64,000 bases of DNA from Bubalus kerabau (taxonomy: Eukaryota; Chordata; Mammalia; Artiodactyla; Bovidae): NCBI RefSeq assembly GCF_029407905.1, contig NC_073637.1, positions 49,290,501 to 49,354,500 of the forward strand, given 5' to 3'. Below, piece by piece: positions 1 to 11,640 of this stretch; position 1 is the first letter of the stretch; the number at the start of each line of letters is the position of its first letter. The notes under the pieces were generated by a model. It worked only from the letters and a program-made list of their open reading frames with translations. It ran no database searches and was not told the origin of the DNA. The position numbers were made by a program, and so were the translations under genes.

Positions 1-1404
1 CTCACTTTGCATTTAGTTTTACTTTTGCTATACTGAAATCATGACCATAGAACTAGAAACTCTTTAATGTTTCATTTTCATTCTGCAATTGAAGGCTCTA
101 GGGTCACTTCCTATGCATTTATTGTTCTCCATTGCTTTTTCAGTCAACTCATGCCGTTTTCAGGATGAATGTTTTGCTAACACGGCACACACAAATACAC
201 ACATGCACACACAGGTGTTCTTATAAATCTTCCCAATTTAAGTGTTTTTTCCTCCTGACCCTTTCTGTGCATCTGTTGGCTTTAAGATTCATTCATTGCC
301 AGGGGACCATGATGAAGTGATTTTCCCAGGATCCACAATCGTAGTATCTTATCTCTGAAATTGTTAACTGCCTTTAGTAAAGAATGACTTAGCTTCTGTT
401 CTGGCTCTTTCATAATAGCTCAGCTTTCTAATCTCCCCTTTAAAGAATTTTTCTTTTGTAGGTTCAATACTTACCTCTTAGAAGTGAAGTTCTTTGTTAA
501 AGGTTTAGCTTCTGTAGCATCCCAGGATGCTTCAGGGGCCATTAAGCTTAATGAGTTAACAATTTTTCCCCCAAAGTGTATATGAGGTGCCTACTGAAGG
601 TAACTTTAACAGGTCCTCCTGATTTATTACAAAGAAAGTCTCTTTCAACAAAAGCTTTCAGGCTGAACTTTCATTCTAGTCTAAGAGAAGCAAACTTTTG
701 GTCTCAAGTGCTGCATAATACATCACATGCTGTGTCTGTATTCTTGGGCTATTATATAACCAAGCTATCAGTTACATCAAAGCTTGTCTCCCCACATAAA
801 GATGCATTGACAATAGATAAATCCCCTTTCTCTCCAGTTGGATTTTTTCCCCAAAGAATTCCATTGAACGAGGATCACTTTCCCCCTTTGAAATGAGATT
901 TTAAATTTCACACATATTTATCAAGAAACTCAAAGCAGAATAGGTAATTTTTATTATAAAGTTTTTTTTTCTATAGCACCTCTAAAAGACAAACCCCATG
1001 GAACCATCAGAAGACTTTTTCAGAAATAAGTCTTCAAAGCATTCTTTTAGTGCAGTGGTGCCCATCTCATAACAGAGACCCCAAAAGTCCCTCACATCCT
1101 ACCCACCATATTTGATACTTCAAAGGGAATTCCTGACCCAGAGGAGGGAAGAAGCAAAGTCTCTTCATGGAAAAAGCAGAAAGAGTCCCTTTCCAGCTGG
1201 TTGAAGATGACATCCATGTAAGGCAGCTCTGGAAGGGGTGGGGGATCACCATCCTACCACCTGTCATGACAACGGGAGTCCATTATTTCCAGGACTCTAA
1301 AGGGCCCTGCTGACCTTTGTCAGCCCTCACTCTGATTCAGGCTGTTAATATTTCTAGAAAGATCTGGTCCAGCATACAGCCTTCAGAGTCATAAACTCTG
1401 TCTA
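1..1404. other. Non-coding DNA, no gene recognised
   Basis: AT-rich intergenic sequence. The only structure seen is a short CA-rich stretch near 185-215. The open frames here are short and have no recognisable domain. Confidence 0.6.
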
Positions 1405-1439
1405 TTGCCTGTGAAATAACCAGCCAAGATCAGCATGGC

Positions 1440-1527
1440 ACACAAGCCTCTGTGGCACCTGGAACAAGTTTCTTACTCCCTCTGTGACCCTCATTTGTAA
1501 AATAGCAATAATTTATTCACTTTTTGA
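1440..1527 (+). repeat. MIR-like ancient SINE fragment
   Basis: The run from tgtggcacc through ctcatttgtaaaatagcaataat resembles the MIR core and 3' half, which typically carries a 'cctcatctgtaaaatgg' block. It is interrupted on the right by a Bov-tA insertion. Confidence 0.4.
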
Positions 1528-1544
1528 GTGCATATTATGTGTCA

Positions 1545-1797
1545 GATTCCTGGGTCGGGAAAATCCGCTGGAGAAGGGATAGGCTACCCACTCCAGTGTT
1601 CTTGGGCTTCCCTTATGGCTCAGCTGGTTAAAGAATCTGCCCACAATGCAGGAGACCTGGGTTTGATCCCTGGGTTGGGAAGATCCCCTGGAGAAGGGAA
1701 AGGCTACCCACTCCAGCATTCTGGCCTGGAGAATTCCATGGACTGTATAGCCCATGGGGTCACAAAGAGTAGGACATGACTGAGTGACTAACTTCAC
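1545..1797 (+). repeat. Bov-tA SINE, dimeric copy
   Basis: A partial Bov-tA body (1545-1605) runs directly into a full Bov-tA starting gggcttccc at 1606. The full unit has the tRNA-like head, the 'gggtttgatccctgggtt' B-box region and the BovB-derived tail ending near 'gactgagtgactaacttcact'. Open frames on both strands here are SINE translations. Confidence 0.9.
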
Positions 1798-1892
1798 TAT
1801 GTGTCAGAAATGTTTTGTGTACTAAGAATATATCAATGACCAAAAAAAAAAAAAAAATGAAGATCTCTATCCTAAATTAGCTTATTACTAAG

Positions 1893-2113
1893 AGGCATTT
1901 TTTATTTTGCTGTGCTGGGTCTTTGTTGCAGCATGTGGTCTCTTCATTGCTGTGCACAGGCTTCTGTAGTCACAGCAAGCTCTCTAGTGGCAGTGTGCAG
2001 ACTTAGTTGTCCCGCAGCATGTGGGATCTTAGTTCCCTGACCAGGGATTAAACCTGTGTCCCCAGCATTGAAAGGCAGATTCTTAACCACTGGACCACTA
2101 GGGAACTCCCAGT
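1893..2113 (-). repeat. CHR-type (tRNA-Glu-derived) SINE
   Basis: Reads as the complement of a SINE whose head is at 2113 (gggagttccctagtggtcc on the minus strand), followed by a B-box-like 'ggtttaatccctggtcagg'. A T-rich tract on the left corresponds to its 3' tail. Confidence 0.85.
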
Positions 2114-2937
2114 CAGTTTTTTTTTTTTTTAAGTTAAATGAGCAATATATTATGGTGAAGAGTAAAGCAGGGACAGAGGCCATTGTGTAGGTGAGAATTG
2201 CAGTTTTAGATAGGGGACCTGGTGGTCTGTCTTTCTGAGCTTGTGACATTTTAGCAAAGACTGGAAAGAGGTGAGAGGATGAATCATGAAATTTCTGGGG
2301 GAATGGCAAGGAAGGAAAAGAGCCAGATTGGCAGAGCATCTGAGCTCCAGGAAAAGCAAGGAGCCTAAGGTGATGGGAGAAAGTGAGAAGTTGGGAGAGG
2401 AATAAAAGAGGAAGTTGAAGGTCTGACACAGGAGCAGATTTTATAGAGCTTGTCATCCTTTGTACCACTGGACATTGAGTGACATGGGGCTATTTCAAGG
2501 ATTCGAGCATAGTGACATGATCTTAGAGTTTCAGAGCGTCATTGTGATGATTGGTTTGGGAGCAGAAGGGGACAAGCCAGGACAGAGGCAGAGAGAGAGC
2601 TTAACAGGTGGCAGTAGTTATCTAGACAGGAGGCGATGGTGGCGAGGACCAAGGGGTCATGAGAAATGCTGAATGCTGGGCATAGTTTCAGTGGAAAATC
2701 AGTAGGATTAACTGACAGTTAAGATACATGATGTGAGGAAAAGAGAGGAATAGAGAATGGCTTAAACTTGAGCAACTGAATGTATGAAGATGCTGTTTAC
2801 TGAATCACAGAAATCTGCAGAAGCAGCAGGTGGGTAGGGGGAGGACAGGAGACCAGTTTTATACACATTGTTTAAAAGGCCACATAGGCTTTCAAATGGA
2901 AATATGGAGGTGACATTTAGATAATAGTAGTGCTTAT
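2114..2937. other. Non-coding DNA, no gene recognised
   Basis: Starts with a T-run at 2117-2130, probably linked to the neighbouring SINE. The rest is purine-rich unique-looking sequence with no supported gene. Confidence 0.5.
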
Positions 2938-3208
2938 TATGGCGACCCACTCCAGTACTCTTGCCTGGAAAATCTCGGACAGAGGAGCCTGGTAGGCTGC
3001 AGTCCATGGGGTTGTGAAGAGTCGGACACGACTAAGCGACTTCACTTTCACTTTTCACTTTCATACATTGGAGGAGGAAATGGCAACCCACTCCAGTGTT
3101 CTTGCCTGGAGAATCCCAGGGACGGCGGAGCCTAGTGGGCTGCAGTCTATGGGGTCGCACAGAGTCGGACACACGACTGAAGCGACTTTTTGCAGCAGCA
3201 GTGCTTAT
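2938..3208 (+). repeat. Bov-A2 SINE
   Basis: Two Bov-A monomers in tandem. The first runs from 'gacccactccagtactcttgcc' to the 'cactttcacttttcactttc' linker. The second ends 'cgactgaagcgac' followed by a short gca-type tail, here altered to tttttgcagcagcag. Confidence 0.92.
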
Positions 3209-3457
3209 TATTCATGATGATATTGAGGATTAAATGGGCTTTATCATCTTGCCCTGCCTACTTCTCCAATCATATCTGCCAACCCATCTTACCACCTACC
3301 CAGCACTCCTCATGTCAAACATTTCTTGCTTTCTCCTAGCTCCATACCTGGGTACATGTAGTCTTTCCCTTCTCACTCATTCCATTCCTTCTATTGGCAA
3401 TAAGAAATGGGAATTTCTTACATCAAATCTTTCCAGTTCTTCCCTTCTTGTATGTTG

Positions 3458-3676
3458 TGTGTGCTCAGTTGCTTCAGTAGTGTCCAACTCCTTGTGACTC
3501 TGTGGACTGCAGCCCACCAGACTCCTCTGTCCATGGGATTCTCCAGACAAGAAAACTGAAGTGGGTTGCCATGCCCTCTTCCAGGGGATCTTCCTGACTC
3601 AGGGACTGAACCCATGTCTCCTGTCTCTCCTGCATTGCAGGTGGATTCTTTACCACTGAGCCAACCAGGGAAGCCC
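3458..3676 (-). repeat. Bov-tA SINE
   Basis: Reverse-oriented copy. The complement of its head, ccagggaagccc, lies at the right end. The BovB-derived tail ('gtgtgctcagttgcttcag') lies at the left. Confidence 0.9.
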
Positions 3677-3861
3677 CTCCCTTATTGTCCAAGTCTGAGA
3701 AGAAGAAACAATTGGTATTCTTTGTCTAAGACGGCAACTATTACCTCCTCCAGGTAGCCCTCCATGACCTCTCTGGGTAGAGAGATGAGATGTCCTCCTT
3801 TGAGCATTCATAGGGCCTATCTAGAGCTTTAATGACAAAGTTTATTATACTTATTACTAAT

Positions 3862-3982
3862 TGTTGTTGTTGTTCAGTTGCCCATTTGTGTCCCAACTCT
3901 TTGTGACCCCATGGACTGCAGTATGCCAGGCCTCCCTGTCCCTCACCATCTCCCAATGTTTGTTCAAGGTCATGTCCATCTA
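3862..3982 (-). repeat. BovB LINE 3'-end stub
   Basis: Begins with a ttgttgttgttcag repeat and follows the same order of blocks as the 3' ends of the larger BovB copies at 31205 and 58160: gaccccatggactgcag, ccaggcctccctgtcc, caccatctccc. It is severely 5'-truncated. Confidence 0.75.
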
Positions 3983-4102
3983 ATTATTATTGATTACTAA
4001 CTTATTACTTATCACTGTACTTTGACATACATGAGTCTCTCCTAATAGGCCTCATGGAAGATGAAATTGTCCCATGTTACAGTAAGTATTTAATAAATAT
4101 TT

Positions 4103-4378
4103 CGGAGAAGGCAATGGCAACCCACTCCATTACTCTTGCCTGGAAAATCCCATGGACGGAGGAGCCTGGAAGGCTGCAGTCCATGGTGTCGCTAAGAGTC
4201 AGGCATGACTGAGCGACTTCACTTTCACTTTTCACTTTCATGCATTGGAGAAGGAAATGGCAACCCACTCCAATATTCTTGCCTGGAGAATCCCAGAGAC
4301 AGAGGAGCCTAGTGGGCTGCCGTCTATGGGGTCGCACAGAGTCGGACATGACTGAAGCGACTTAGCAGCAGCAGCAGT
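4103..4378 (+). repeat. Bov-A2 SINE
   Basis: Full dimer: ggagaaggcaatggcaaccc, a linker of cactttcacttttcactttc at about 4219, a second monomer, and a gcagcagcagcag tail. Confidence 0.93.
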
Positions 4379-5094
4379 AATGAATATTTGCTGAATGGAT
4401 GAGTAAACAAATGAATGTTTCGTATGGCAGAAATAAAATGGAGAAGTCATCACTTGAAAAGGATTTTTGTAATCAGAACCGTTGTCATGAAATTGACTTA
4501 AGTGGCAAATGTTGAGTGATCTTCACTGTTGAAGCCTTCCCTGAGCCAGTCTGTTTAGCCCTAGCCTCTGGCATAGTGCCTGGTACCAAGGAGATGCTGA
4601 TTAGAGTTTGTTGAAAGAGGGGTTGAATGAACTCCAGAAGTGACTCCCAAAGGAAGAGTCTACCTCCACGGTCTGTGTCAGTGAGGGAGATTAGTCACCA
4701 GAACGAAATTCGGAACTGAAGTTTCAACCACTATGATTAAAAGTACCTTTTAGAATTATTGCACAATAGTAAAGTGTCCTTCTAAAAAGAACTTATTCTT
4801 AAACATTTCTGGAAAGTGCCAGGCATCAAAGCCACCTGCCAACATGGGTTTGCCAATACCAGATAGTTAAGAAGCAAGTGCCTTTATAAATAGCAGCTGC
4901 CAAGCATTTCTGAATGAGGGGGCACAGGTGTCCTGATGAATACTGAGCAGCAGCTCCTCTCCTTCCCTAAACATGCCACGTTTTTCTCTCGGGCCACTCA
5001 CCTACCCAGAGTGCCATGCTCTTCCATCTCACCTGGCCAACTCCTCCTCCTCCCAGCTTTAGCTTGGTGTCACTTTCACTGAGAGCTCTTTCTT
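4379..5094. other. Non-coding DNA with a possible L2 remnant
   Basis: At about 4550-4625 the sequence (agcctctggcatagtgcctgg ... gttgaatg) resembles the 3' end of the ancient LINE L2. Nothing else is recognised. Confidence 0.4.
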
Positions 5095-5421
5095 TTTAAA
5101 TTTTTATTTATTTTATTATTTATTTACTTATTTCTGGTTGCTCTGCGTCTTCGTTGCTTCCCATGGGCTTTTTCCAGGTGAGGCAAGCAAGGGCTACTCT
5201 TTGTTGCCACATTCGGGCTTCCCACTGCGGTGGCTTCTCTTGTTGCAGAGTACAGGCTCTGGGCACACAGGCTTCAGGAGTCGCAGCACTTGGGCTCAGT
5301 AGGTGCAACACAGGAACTTTAGTTGCCTCACAGTGTTGTGGAATCTTCCGCGACCAGGGCTCAAACCCCGGTCCCCTGCACTGGTAGGTGGATTCTTACC
5401 CACTTACCACCAGGGAAGTCA
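5095..5421 (-). repeat. CHR-type SINE
   Basis: T-rich tail complement at the left, then 'gggctactctttgttg', 'gtggcttctcttgttgcag' and 'ggctcagtagg' blocks, and the complement of the tRNA-like head (accaccagggaag) at the right. The same block order recurs at 7978, 13025 and 18325. Confidence 0.85.
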
Positions 5422-5745
5422 AGGAGTTCTTTCTTGATCCTCCAAGACACTGGTGGGGCCCTTCCTAAGTGTCCCCACAGCACCTCCACACATCCCCCTA
5501 TTGAAATGATGATCCTTCTTCATTATATATTCTTGGTCAGTGGCCTGCATTTTCCCTTTTTTATAATTTTAGCACATTTAACCCAAAGACTGCAATATTG
5601 GTAGTATAGAAATAAAGTGTTTCAGGAATCAGAAATCATGCTTTTCCTATTCTACAATTCAGTCTGGGCCAGTTCCACTAATAACACCCTATAAAGCCAT
5701 GTTGGCTGAGTGGCTATGAAATTCCTTATATCTTTTTTAAAAGGT

Positions 5746-5893
5746 ATTGTTGTTGTTCAGTTGCTAAGTCATGTCCAACTCTTTGTGACCCCATGGACTG
5801 CAGCACACCAGGCTTCCCTGTCCTTCACTGTCTACTGGAGTTTGCTCAAACTCATGTCTGTTGATTCACTGATGCCATCTAACCATCTCTTAA
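5746..5893 (-). repeat. BovB LINE 3'-end stub
   Basis: Starts ttgttgttgttcagttgc and collinearly matches the 3' ends of the larger BovB copies (gaccccatggactgcagc, ccaggcttccctgtcc, ctgatgccatctaaccatctc). Truncated at 5'. Confidence 0.75.
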
Positions 5894-7977
5894 TGAGAGA
5901 ATGTGAAGGCCTAAACCACGTTGTCTCTCCTTTACAGCCCCTCAGGGTTTTCAAGATTGAATAGGAATATCTTAAATTCAAATTTGGCAATCTCATTTTT
6001 CCCATTAAAGAAAATTTTATAATCACTGCCACAGAGCTTCAGAGATCTCTGAGACTTTCCAGCTACATCCATTCTAAAACTGTTTCCCCTATTTTTTGTT
6101 CCCATTCACTCCACAGAAGGTCATTTCAAACTCTAATTTGGGGTGGAAAAGGGGAATCATAGTGGATTTCATTAAGATTCCTTTTCCTGTTCCACATGTC
6201 TTCCAGAAATGCAGCTGAGCAAAACTTGACTTTGAGTTTCTTTGCCTCTTTGCCAAGATTGTTTATGCCTGCAGCAAATAACATATGAGGTCCTTGAAAC
6301 TACTGAACTCACATTAGTTGCTAAAGCAGTAGACTGAGCACAAATTACAATTAGGGCACCACTGGAAAAAGAAATCAGTTATAAAGCAGCCCTGAATCCA
6401 TTTAACATAATATTTGGTGTGTGATATAAAATAGGCAAGGTCATTGCCATGTTGTACCAATTATCTCATGATTCATGCAGAAGATACATGGGCTCAGCCA
6501 AACAATACCTTTTATTGTTTTCACAAGAAAACTCCTTTTAGTCAAGCTGAAAATTCCCACAATTTGACTATGGAATAAAATTTGAATCAGACAATAAAAA
6601 TTTACCAAATTTAACTTGGTGTTCAGAAATCTATTCTTGAAATAGGCATTGTTAAACACACACAAACACACATACACACATACTACATGTGCTAAAAACA
6701 CTAAAGCCTCTTATGGGATAAATAATCCAAAATTAAATTCTAATTTCTGTAAGACATAGATTAATAATACTGACCTCTTAATTTATAAAATTTTATTTTC
6801 AAGTTAGACATGATATTTGTATTTATCGCACCTCAAAAGCAAGAGAAACAGTAGAATTAGAGCTTTCTGAGAATGATATTGTAAAACAGAAACCGTGCTA
6901 CATTATTATTATTTTGATCTATAAATAACTATTATTTATAAATAATTGGAATATGTGTATATCGCCACAGTGCCTTTACCATTTCCACTGATCTTCATTC
7001 CTCTGTGTGCATTCATATTTCCATCTGTAGATCATTTTCCTTCTGTTGGAAGACTGTATTTCTGAAGTACAGGTCTGCTGGTGATAATTTTTTTCAGTTT
7101 TGTATGTTTGAAAAGTCTTTAGCTTCCTTTTTGAAAGATATTATCACCAGGTATAAAATTCTAGTTTAAAATTTTTGTTCCTTCATTATTTATATATTTG
7201 CAAAGAATGAGTATTCTCAAACTATTGGATACTGGATTCCACATATGTCTTAGATCAAATTGTTAATTGACTCATTCAAATATTTTACTGTGTTTTTAAA
7301 ATATTTTACCCTTACTAATTTTTCTCTACTTAGTCCATCAATCCTTAAAAGCATGTGTGAAAATCTCTTTCTCTGGCAGTAGATTTGACATTTATTTTTC
7401 TGTTAAATGTACTGTTACTTTACATGAAAGCATGTTGTTAGGTGCATAAAAATTTTCAGTTGCTCTTTTATAATTATGATAGAGGTTTCTACTGCTCACC
7501 CATATGTGGTTCTTCTTGCCTTCTGGGTCCATTGGAACATTATACTTCCGTGCCTCTTTGCAGTAAGGCAAGGCCAGGGACCAATTTCCACCAAGGGGCT
7601 GTGAGGTGAAGTGAATGTCACTTCTAGGATGAAACATTTCATTCATAGTATGTGACCCTCTGGGCTCTCTTACCCTCCATGGCAAAAAAGGCTGTGTCTT
7701 TCAGAGATGGTTGCTATGAGATGACAAAGATTCTATCATCTTGGGTTCCTGAGTGATTATGTTGAACAGAATACCACACTGACCTATTACAGTTGTAAAA
7801 CGTGAGCAACGCATGTAAAACAACTGGGATTCGGGTTAATTTTTACTGTCGCAAAACCTATCCTGTCAAACTAATTTATGTAGTGATACTCTGTCCCTAA
7901 TGATACTTTTATTTCTAAACTTTTTAAATTTTTTATTTAAAAGATTCAGACACAACCTAGCTACTGAACAACAATGA
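5894..7977. other. Non-coding AT-rich DNA, possible old L1 pieces
   Basis: No gene recognised. A CA-rich patch lies at about 6655-6682. The stretch around 7080-7220 (ttttcagttttgtatgtttgaaaag...) is compatible with antisense old L1 ORF2, but I cannot be sure. Confidence 0.4.
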
Positions 7978-8288
7978 CGATTTATGTATTTATTTTTGGC
8001 TGTGCGGGGTCTCTACTGCTGCCTGTCTCTTCTCTAGTTGCAGGCATGCAGGCTTCTCATTGTGGTGGCCTCTCTTGCTGATCTTGGGCTCTAGGGTGCT
8101 GGGACTTCAGTAGTTGTGGTACGTGGGCTCAGTAGGTAAGGCTTGCAGACTCTAGAGCACAGGCTCAATAGTTGTGGCCAATTGGCTTAGTTTCTTCACC
8201 ACATATGGGATCTTCCCAGACCAGGGATGGAACCTGTGTCTCCTGCATTGGCAGGTGGATTCTTTACTACTGAGCCACCCGGAAAGCC
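7978..8288 (-). repeat. CHR-type SINE
   Basis: Blocks tttatttttggctgtgc, gttgcaggcatgcaggc, gtggcctctcttgc, ggctcagtagg and the complement of the tRNA-like head at the right end. Short frames across it are SINE translations. Confidence 0.88.
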
Positions 8289-8290
8289 CT

Positions 8291-9650
8291 CTAAACTTTT
8301 TAAAAACTGTATTTTGTGTTATTCATCTATCTACATTAATTTTCTTTTCATTAGTTTGGGGAATATTTTAACTTGTCCTTTATTTTTATACAATTTTGTA
8401 TTTTCTTTTTTTTTTTTCATTTTAACTATGTCTCTTGTAAACAGAATATAATAGGCTTCCAATCTGATATTTAATTATTTCAATACACATCAAAGTATTC
8501 ATTTAATTAGTTCTAAATATTAAGGTCTATTTCTGGATGCTAGAGATAAGCAATGAAAAAAGTAGAGTTTTTTTCTTTAATGAAGCTCTGAATACCTTTT
8601 ATAGTAAGCTTGATCTAATAACATTTATTCCTATTGATGTTGAATTTTTATTTATTATCTAATTTTTAAAACTTTTCACTTTAGTGGGGGCTTTTTTTTG
8701 CTTCTTTTTTTTCTCATTTCTGCCTACTGATAGTTTTTTCTCCTTTATTCACTTAGATGTTATACATTCAGTTTCTATTCTTCTGAGAATACCATTAAAT
8801 TTTTAATACTCCCTCATGTTTGAAAAATATATAAAGAAAGCCACTACCTTTATTCTTCTCAACTATGGATGATTCTTTGGAGAAGGCAATGGCAACCCAC
8901 TCCAGTACTCTTGCCTGGAAAATCCCATGCGTGGAGGAGCCGTAGGCTGCAGTCCATGGGGTCGCTAGGAGTTGGACACGACCAAGCGACTTCACTTTCA
9001 CTTTTCACTTTCATGCATTGGAGAAGGAAATGGCAACCCACTCTAGTGTTCTTGCCTGGAGAATCCCAGGGACGGGGGAGCCTGGTGGGCTGCCGTCTAT
9101 GGGGTCGCACAGAGTTGGACACAACTGAAGCAACTTAGCAGCAGTCTCCTATTTTTTTCTACTATTTCCATTTGGAATTCCTGGTAAATGTATTTTGGAC
9201 CTTCTCACTCCATCCCCTTTATTTCTAAACATTGCTTTCCTAGTTTCCACTTCTTATCATTTATGATACATTGTTGACTTTTTTCTCAAAAACGTGTTTC
9301 TGTTTATTAATTCCATGTGTTTATCTGACCCTTTCAACACATCTATTGAATTTTTTGTTTCAATTATTGTACTCTTCTACTTCTTAAAGATTTATTTCAT
9401 TTTCCAAATCTTCTTATTTTTTTCATGTAATATCCTGTATGTGTTTGGTGATTTTGATTCCTTCACTTAACACTTATTCTTCAATATGATTTTACTTTCA
9501 GGTTGACATTCTAATACCTCAAATTTGTACAACATGAATTTTGTTGCTATTTTGCATGGTGATGCTAATGCATTTGAATTGATTCCTCACAATCTTTCTT
9601 AAATAGGCTCATGCAGCTAATCTCTTTGGTTATTGTTTTTTTAACTGGGT
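8291..9650 (-). repeat. Probable old L1 LINE, antisense
   Basis: T-rich sequence such as 'aactatgtctcttgtaaacag' resembles the complement of L1 ORF2. It is interrupted by the Bov-A2 copy at 8878. Divergence is high, so the boundaries are approximate. Confidence 0.4.
8878..9147 (+). repeat. Bov-A2 SINE
   Basis: Dimeric Bov-A with the ttcactttcacttttcac linker near 8991 and a short agcagcag tail. It has inserted into older L1-like sequence. Confidence 0.93.
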
Positions 9651-9978
9651 ATAATATGTGACATAAATTAAGAGTTTACATTTGTTTTTAGAAGGTACTT
9701 CCTGGGGCCACTTTTTATGTTAAACTCTGGGATTGGAGTTCCCAGACCACACAGGTGGTATAAATTCAAAATATAAACCTGAAGGATGCATAAATCTAGA
9801 GTTTTAAATTATATTTTCCTACCATAGACCAGGCCTAGACAGACAAAAAAACTTTATTTTTTTCCCTGTTCCAGCAAGTGGATGTTTTTCTAACTCTAAT
9901 CTTCACAATGTGTCTAGTTCTTCAAGGTTCCCAGAATTATGCAACAGCCCTAACTTCAGCTCACAGCCCTATAAATAT

Positions 9979-10182
9979 ATGAAAGTGAAAGTAAAAGTTG
10001 CTCAGTTGTGTCCGACTCTTTGCGACCCTATGGACTATATAGTCCATGGTATTCTTCAGGCCAGAATATTGGAGTGGATAGCCCTTCCCTTCTCCAGGGG
10101 ATCTTCCCAACTCAGGGATCGTACCCAGGCCTCCGACATTGCAGGCGGATTCTTTACCAGCTGAGCCACCAGGGAAGCCCCT
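9979..10182 (-). repeat. Bov-tA SINE
   Basis: Reverse-oriented, nearly complete. The head complement gagccaccagggaagccc lies at the right end. It directly abuts a gatata-type simple repeat. Confidence 0.92.
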
Positions 10183-10313
10183 AGATATAGATATAGATAG
10201 ATATAGATATCTGAGAACGTTTTGCCTGTGACTGTTAGGCAAAATAGATATATAGAGATATATAGATACAGACAGATATAGATATCTGAGACCTTTTTGC
10301 CTGTGACTGTCAG
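10183..10313. repeat. gatata simple repeat with a 75-bp tandem duplication
   Basis: Agata/gatata units surround two copies of an 'agatatagatatctgaga' plus 'tttgcctgtgactgt' block at 10199 and 10274, so the period is 75 bp. The first copy carries a perfect 8-bp stem, ttttgcct (10220-10227) with aggcaaaa (10237-10244). The second copy has lost the right arm. Confidence 0.8.
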
Positions 10314-10436
10314 GGCCCTAAAATACCAGATAACAGGTCACTGATACTATTATCTCCCTCCCCCTTCTCTCCAGTCACAACTGCATCACACTAGCCTTTA
10401 GTTCTTTGTTTCTGACACCTGGAGATCTCATGTCGT

Positions 10437-10475
10437 GTGTATGTCTGTGTCTATGCGTGCGTGTATGTGAGCTCA
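10437..10475 (+). repeat. Degenerate GT-rich simple repeat
   Basis: Imperfect tg/gtat units (gtgtatgtctgtgtctatgc). Confidence 0.6.
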
Positions 10476-10764
10476 CAAATGTATTTGAAGAATGCTGTGC
10501 TTTAGTCAACTTTCCAAGTGTTTGTAGCACCTGTTTTCAAGTCTAGACTTAGTACATAAAAATAATGTAGAAGAGAAAGGAAACGAAGAAGGGGAGATGG
10601 AGGAGAGGCAAAAGGGAAGAAAACTCATAATCTTCTGGTAAGAAAATCGAGGAGTAAACAGGCAATTAAATTTGGAACAAAGATGTGAGGAGATGAAATG
10701 CTGCCAATTCCTGACAGTACAGGATTAAAATGAAAGGAACAATCTCTGCAAAGTTGGTATAAGC

Positions 10765-11640
10765 AAAGTTTTCTTGGATAGAACCCAGGAGGCACAAATA
10801 ATAAAAGAAAAAATTAATAAATTTGACTTCATTAAAATTGGAAATGTCTGCTCTTTGAAAGAAAGCAGTAAGAAATTAAAAATACAAACCACTGACTAGA
10901 ATATATCTGCAATGTATATTATCTGACACAAGACTTATGTCCAGAATCTATAAAGAACTCCTATATTTCACGAGTGACAAAAATGGGCAAGATTTGAACA
11001 GATTTCACAAAAGAAGATAAACAATAAGCTAATGAAAAGATGCTCAAAATCATTAGTCATCAATGAAATGCTAATTAAAAGCAAATTGAGACATCGCTAT
11101 ATATTGATTAAATGGATACAGTAAAAAATTAAAATACTATGATTTGGTTATGAAATGCAGGAGCTCCAATTCCCAAATATTGTTGATAAGAATGTAAAAT
11201 GGTGTACTCACTTTGGAAGAGTATTATCAGTTTCTTACATAGTTAGACATACGTATGACTTAGTAATTCTAGGGTTTTTTCCCTGAATAGAAATGAACAC
11301 ATGTCTACACAAAAACTTGTCTTCAAGTGTCCATGGAAGCTTTGTTCAAAATAGCCAAATGATAGAAACCACTTAATCCCTGTCAGCAGGAAAGTGGATT
11401 AACAAAGTGTGGTGTAAGTATTCATTGGTGTACTGCTGAAAAAATGAAATGAACAAACCTCAGATCCACACAATAACATGAGTGAATTGGAAGCAACACA
11501 GTGCTGAGCAAAAGAAACCAGAGCAAAAGAAGAGGTACTATATTCTTTTCATTTGTATGAAATTCTAGATCTAAGGTATAGTGGTGGAAATAGAGCAGTG
11601 GTTGCCTAGGGCCAGAAGTATAAACCATAAATTCCGTACA
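10765..11640 (+). repeat. L1 LINE fragment (end of ORF2 and 3' UTR)
   Basis: The sequence follows the familiar L1 ORF2 3' order: 'gaactcctatatttcac', 'gggcaagatttgaacag', 'gaaaagatgctcaaaatcat', 'tcatcaatgaaatgct'. It then continues into the 'aaaatagccaaatgatagaaacc' region. Frames are heavily broken, so this is an old copy. Confidence 0.75.

Noticed and set aside
1600..1680. tRNA-like A/B boxes in Bov-tA copies as true tRNA genes
   Set aside because: The heads are SINE promoters with degraded cloverleaf and no intact acceptor stem; the same applies to all Bov-tA and CHR copies.
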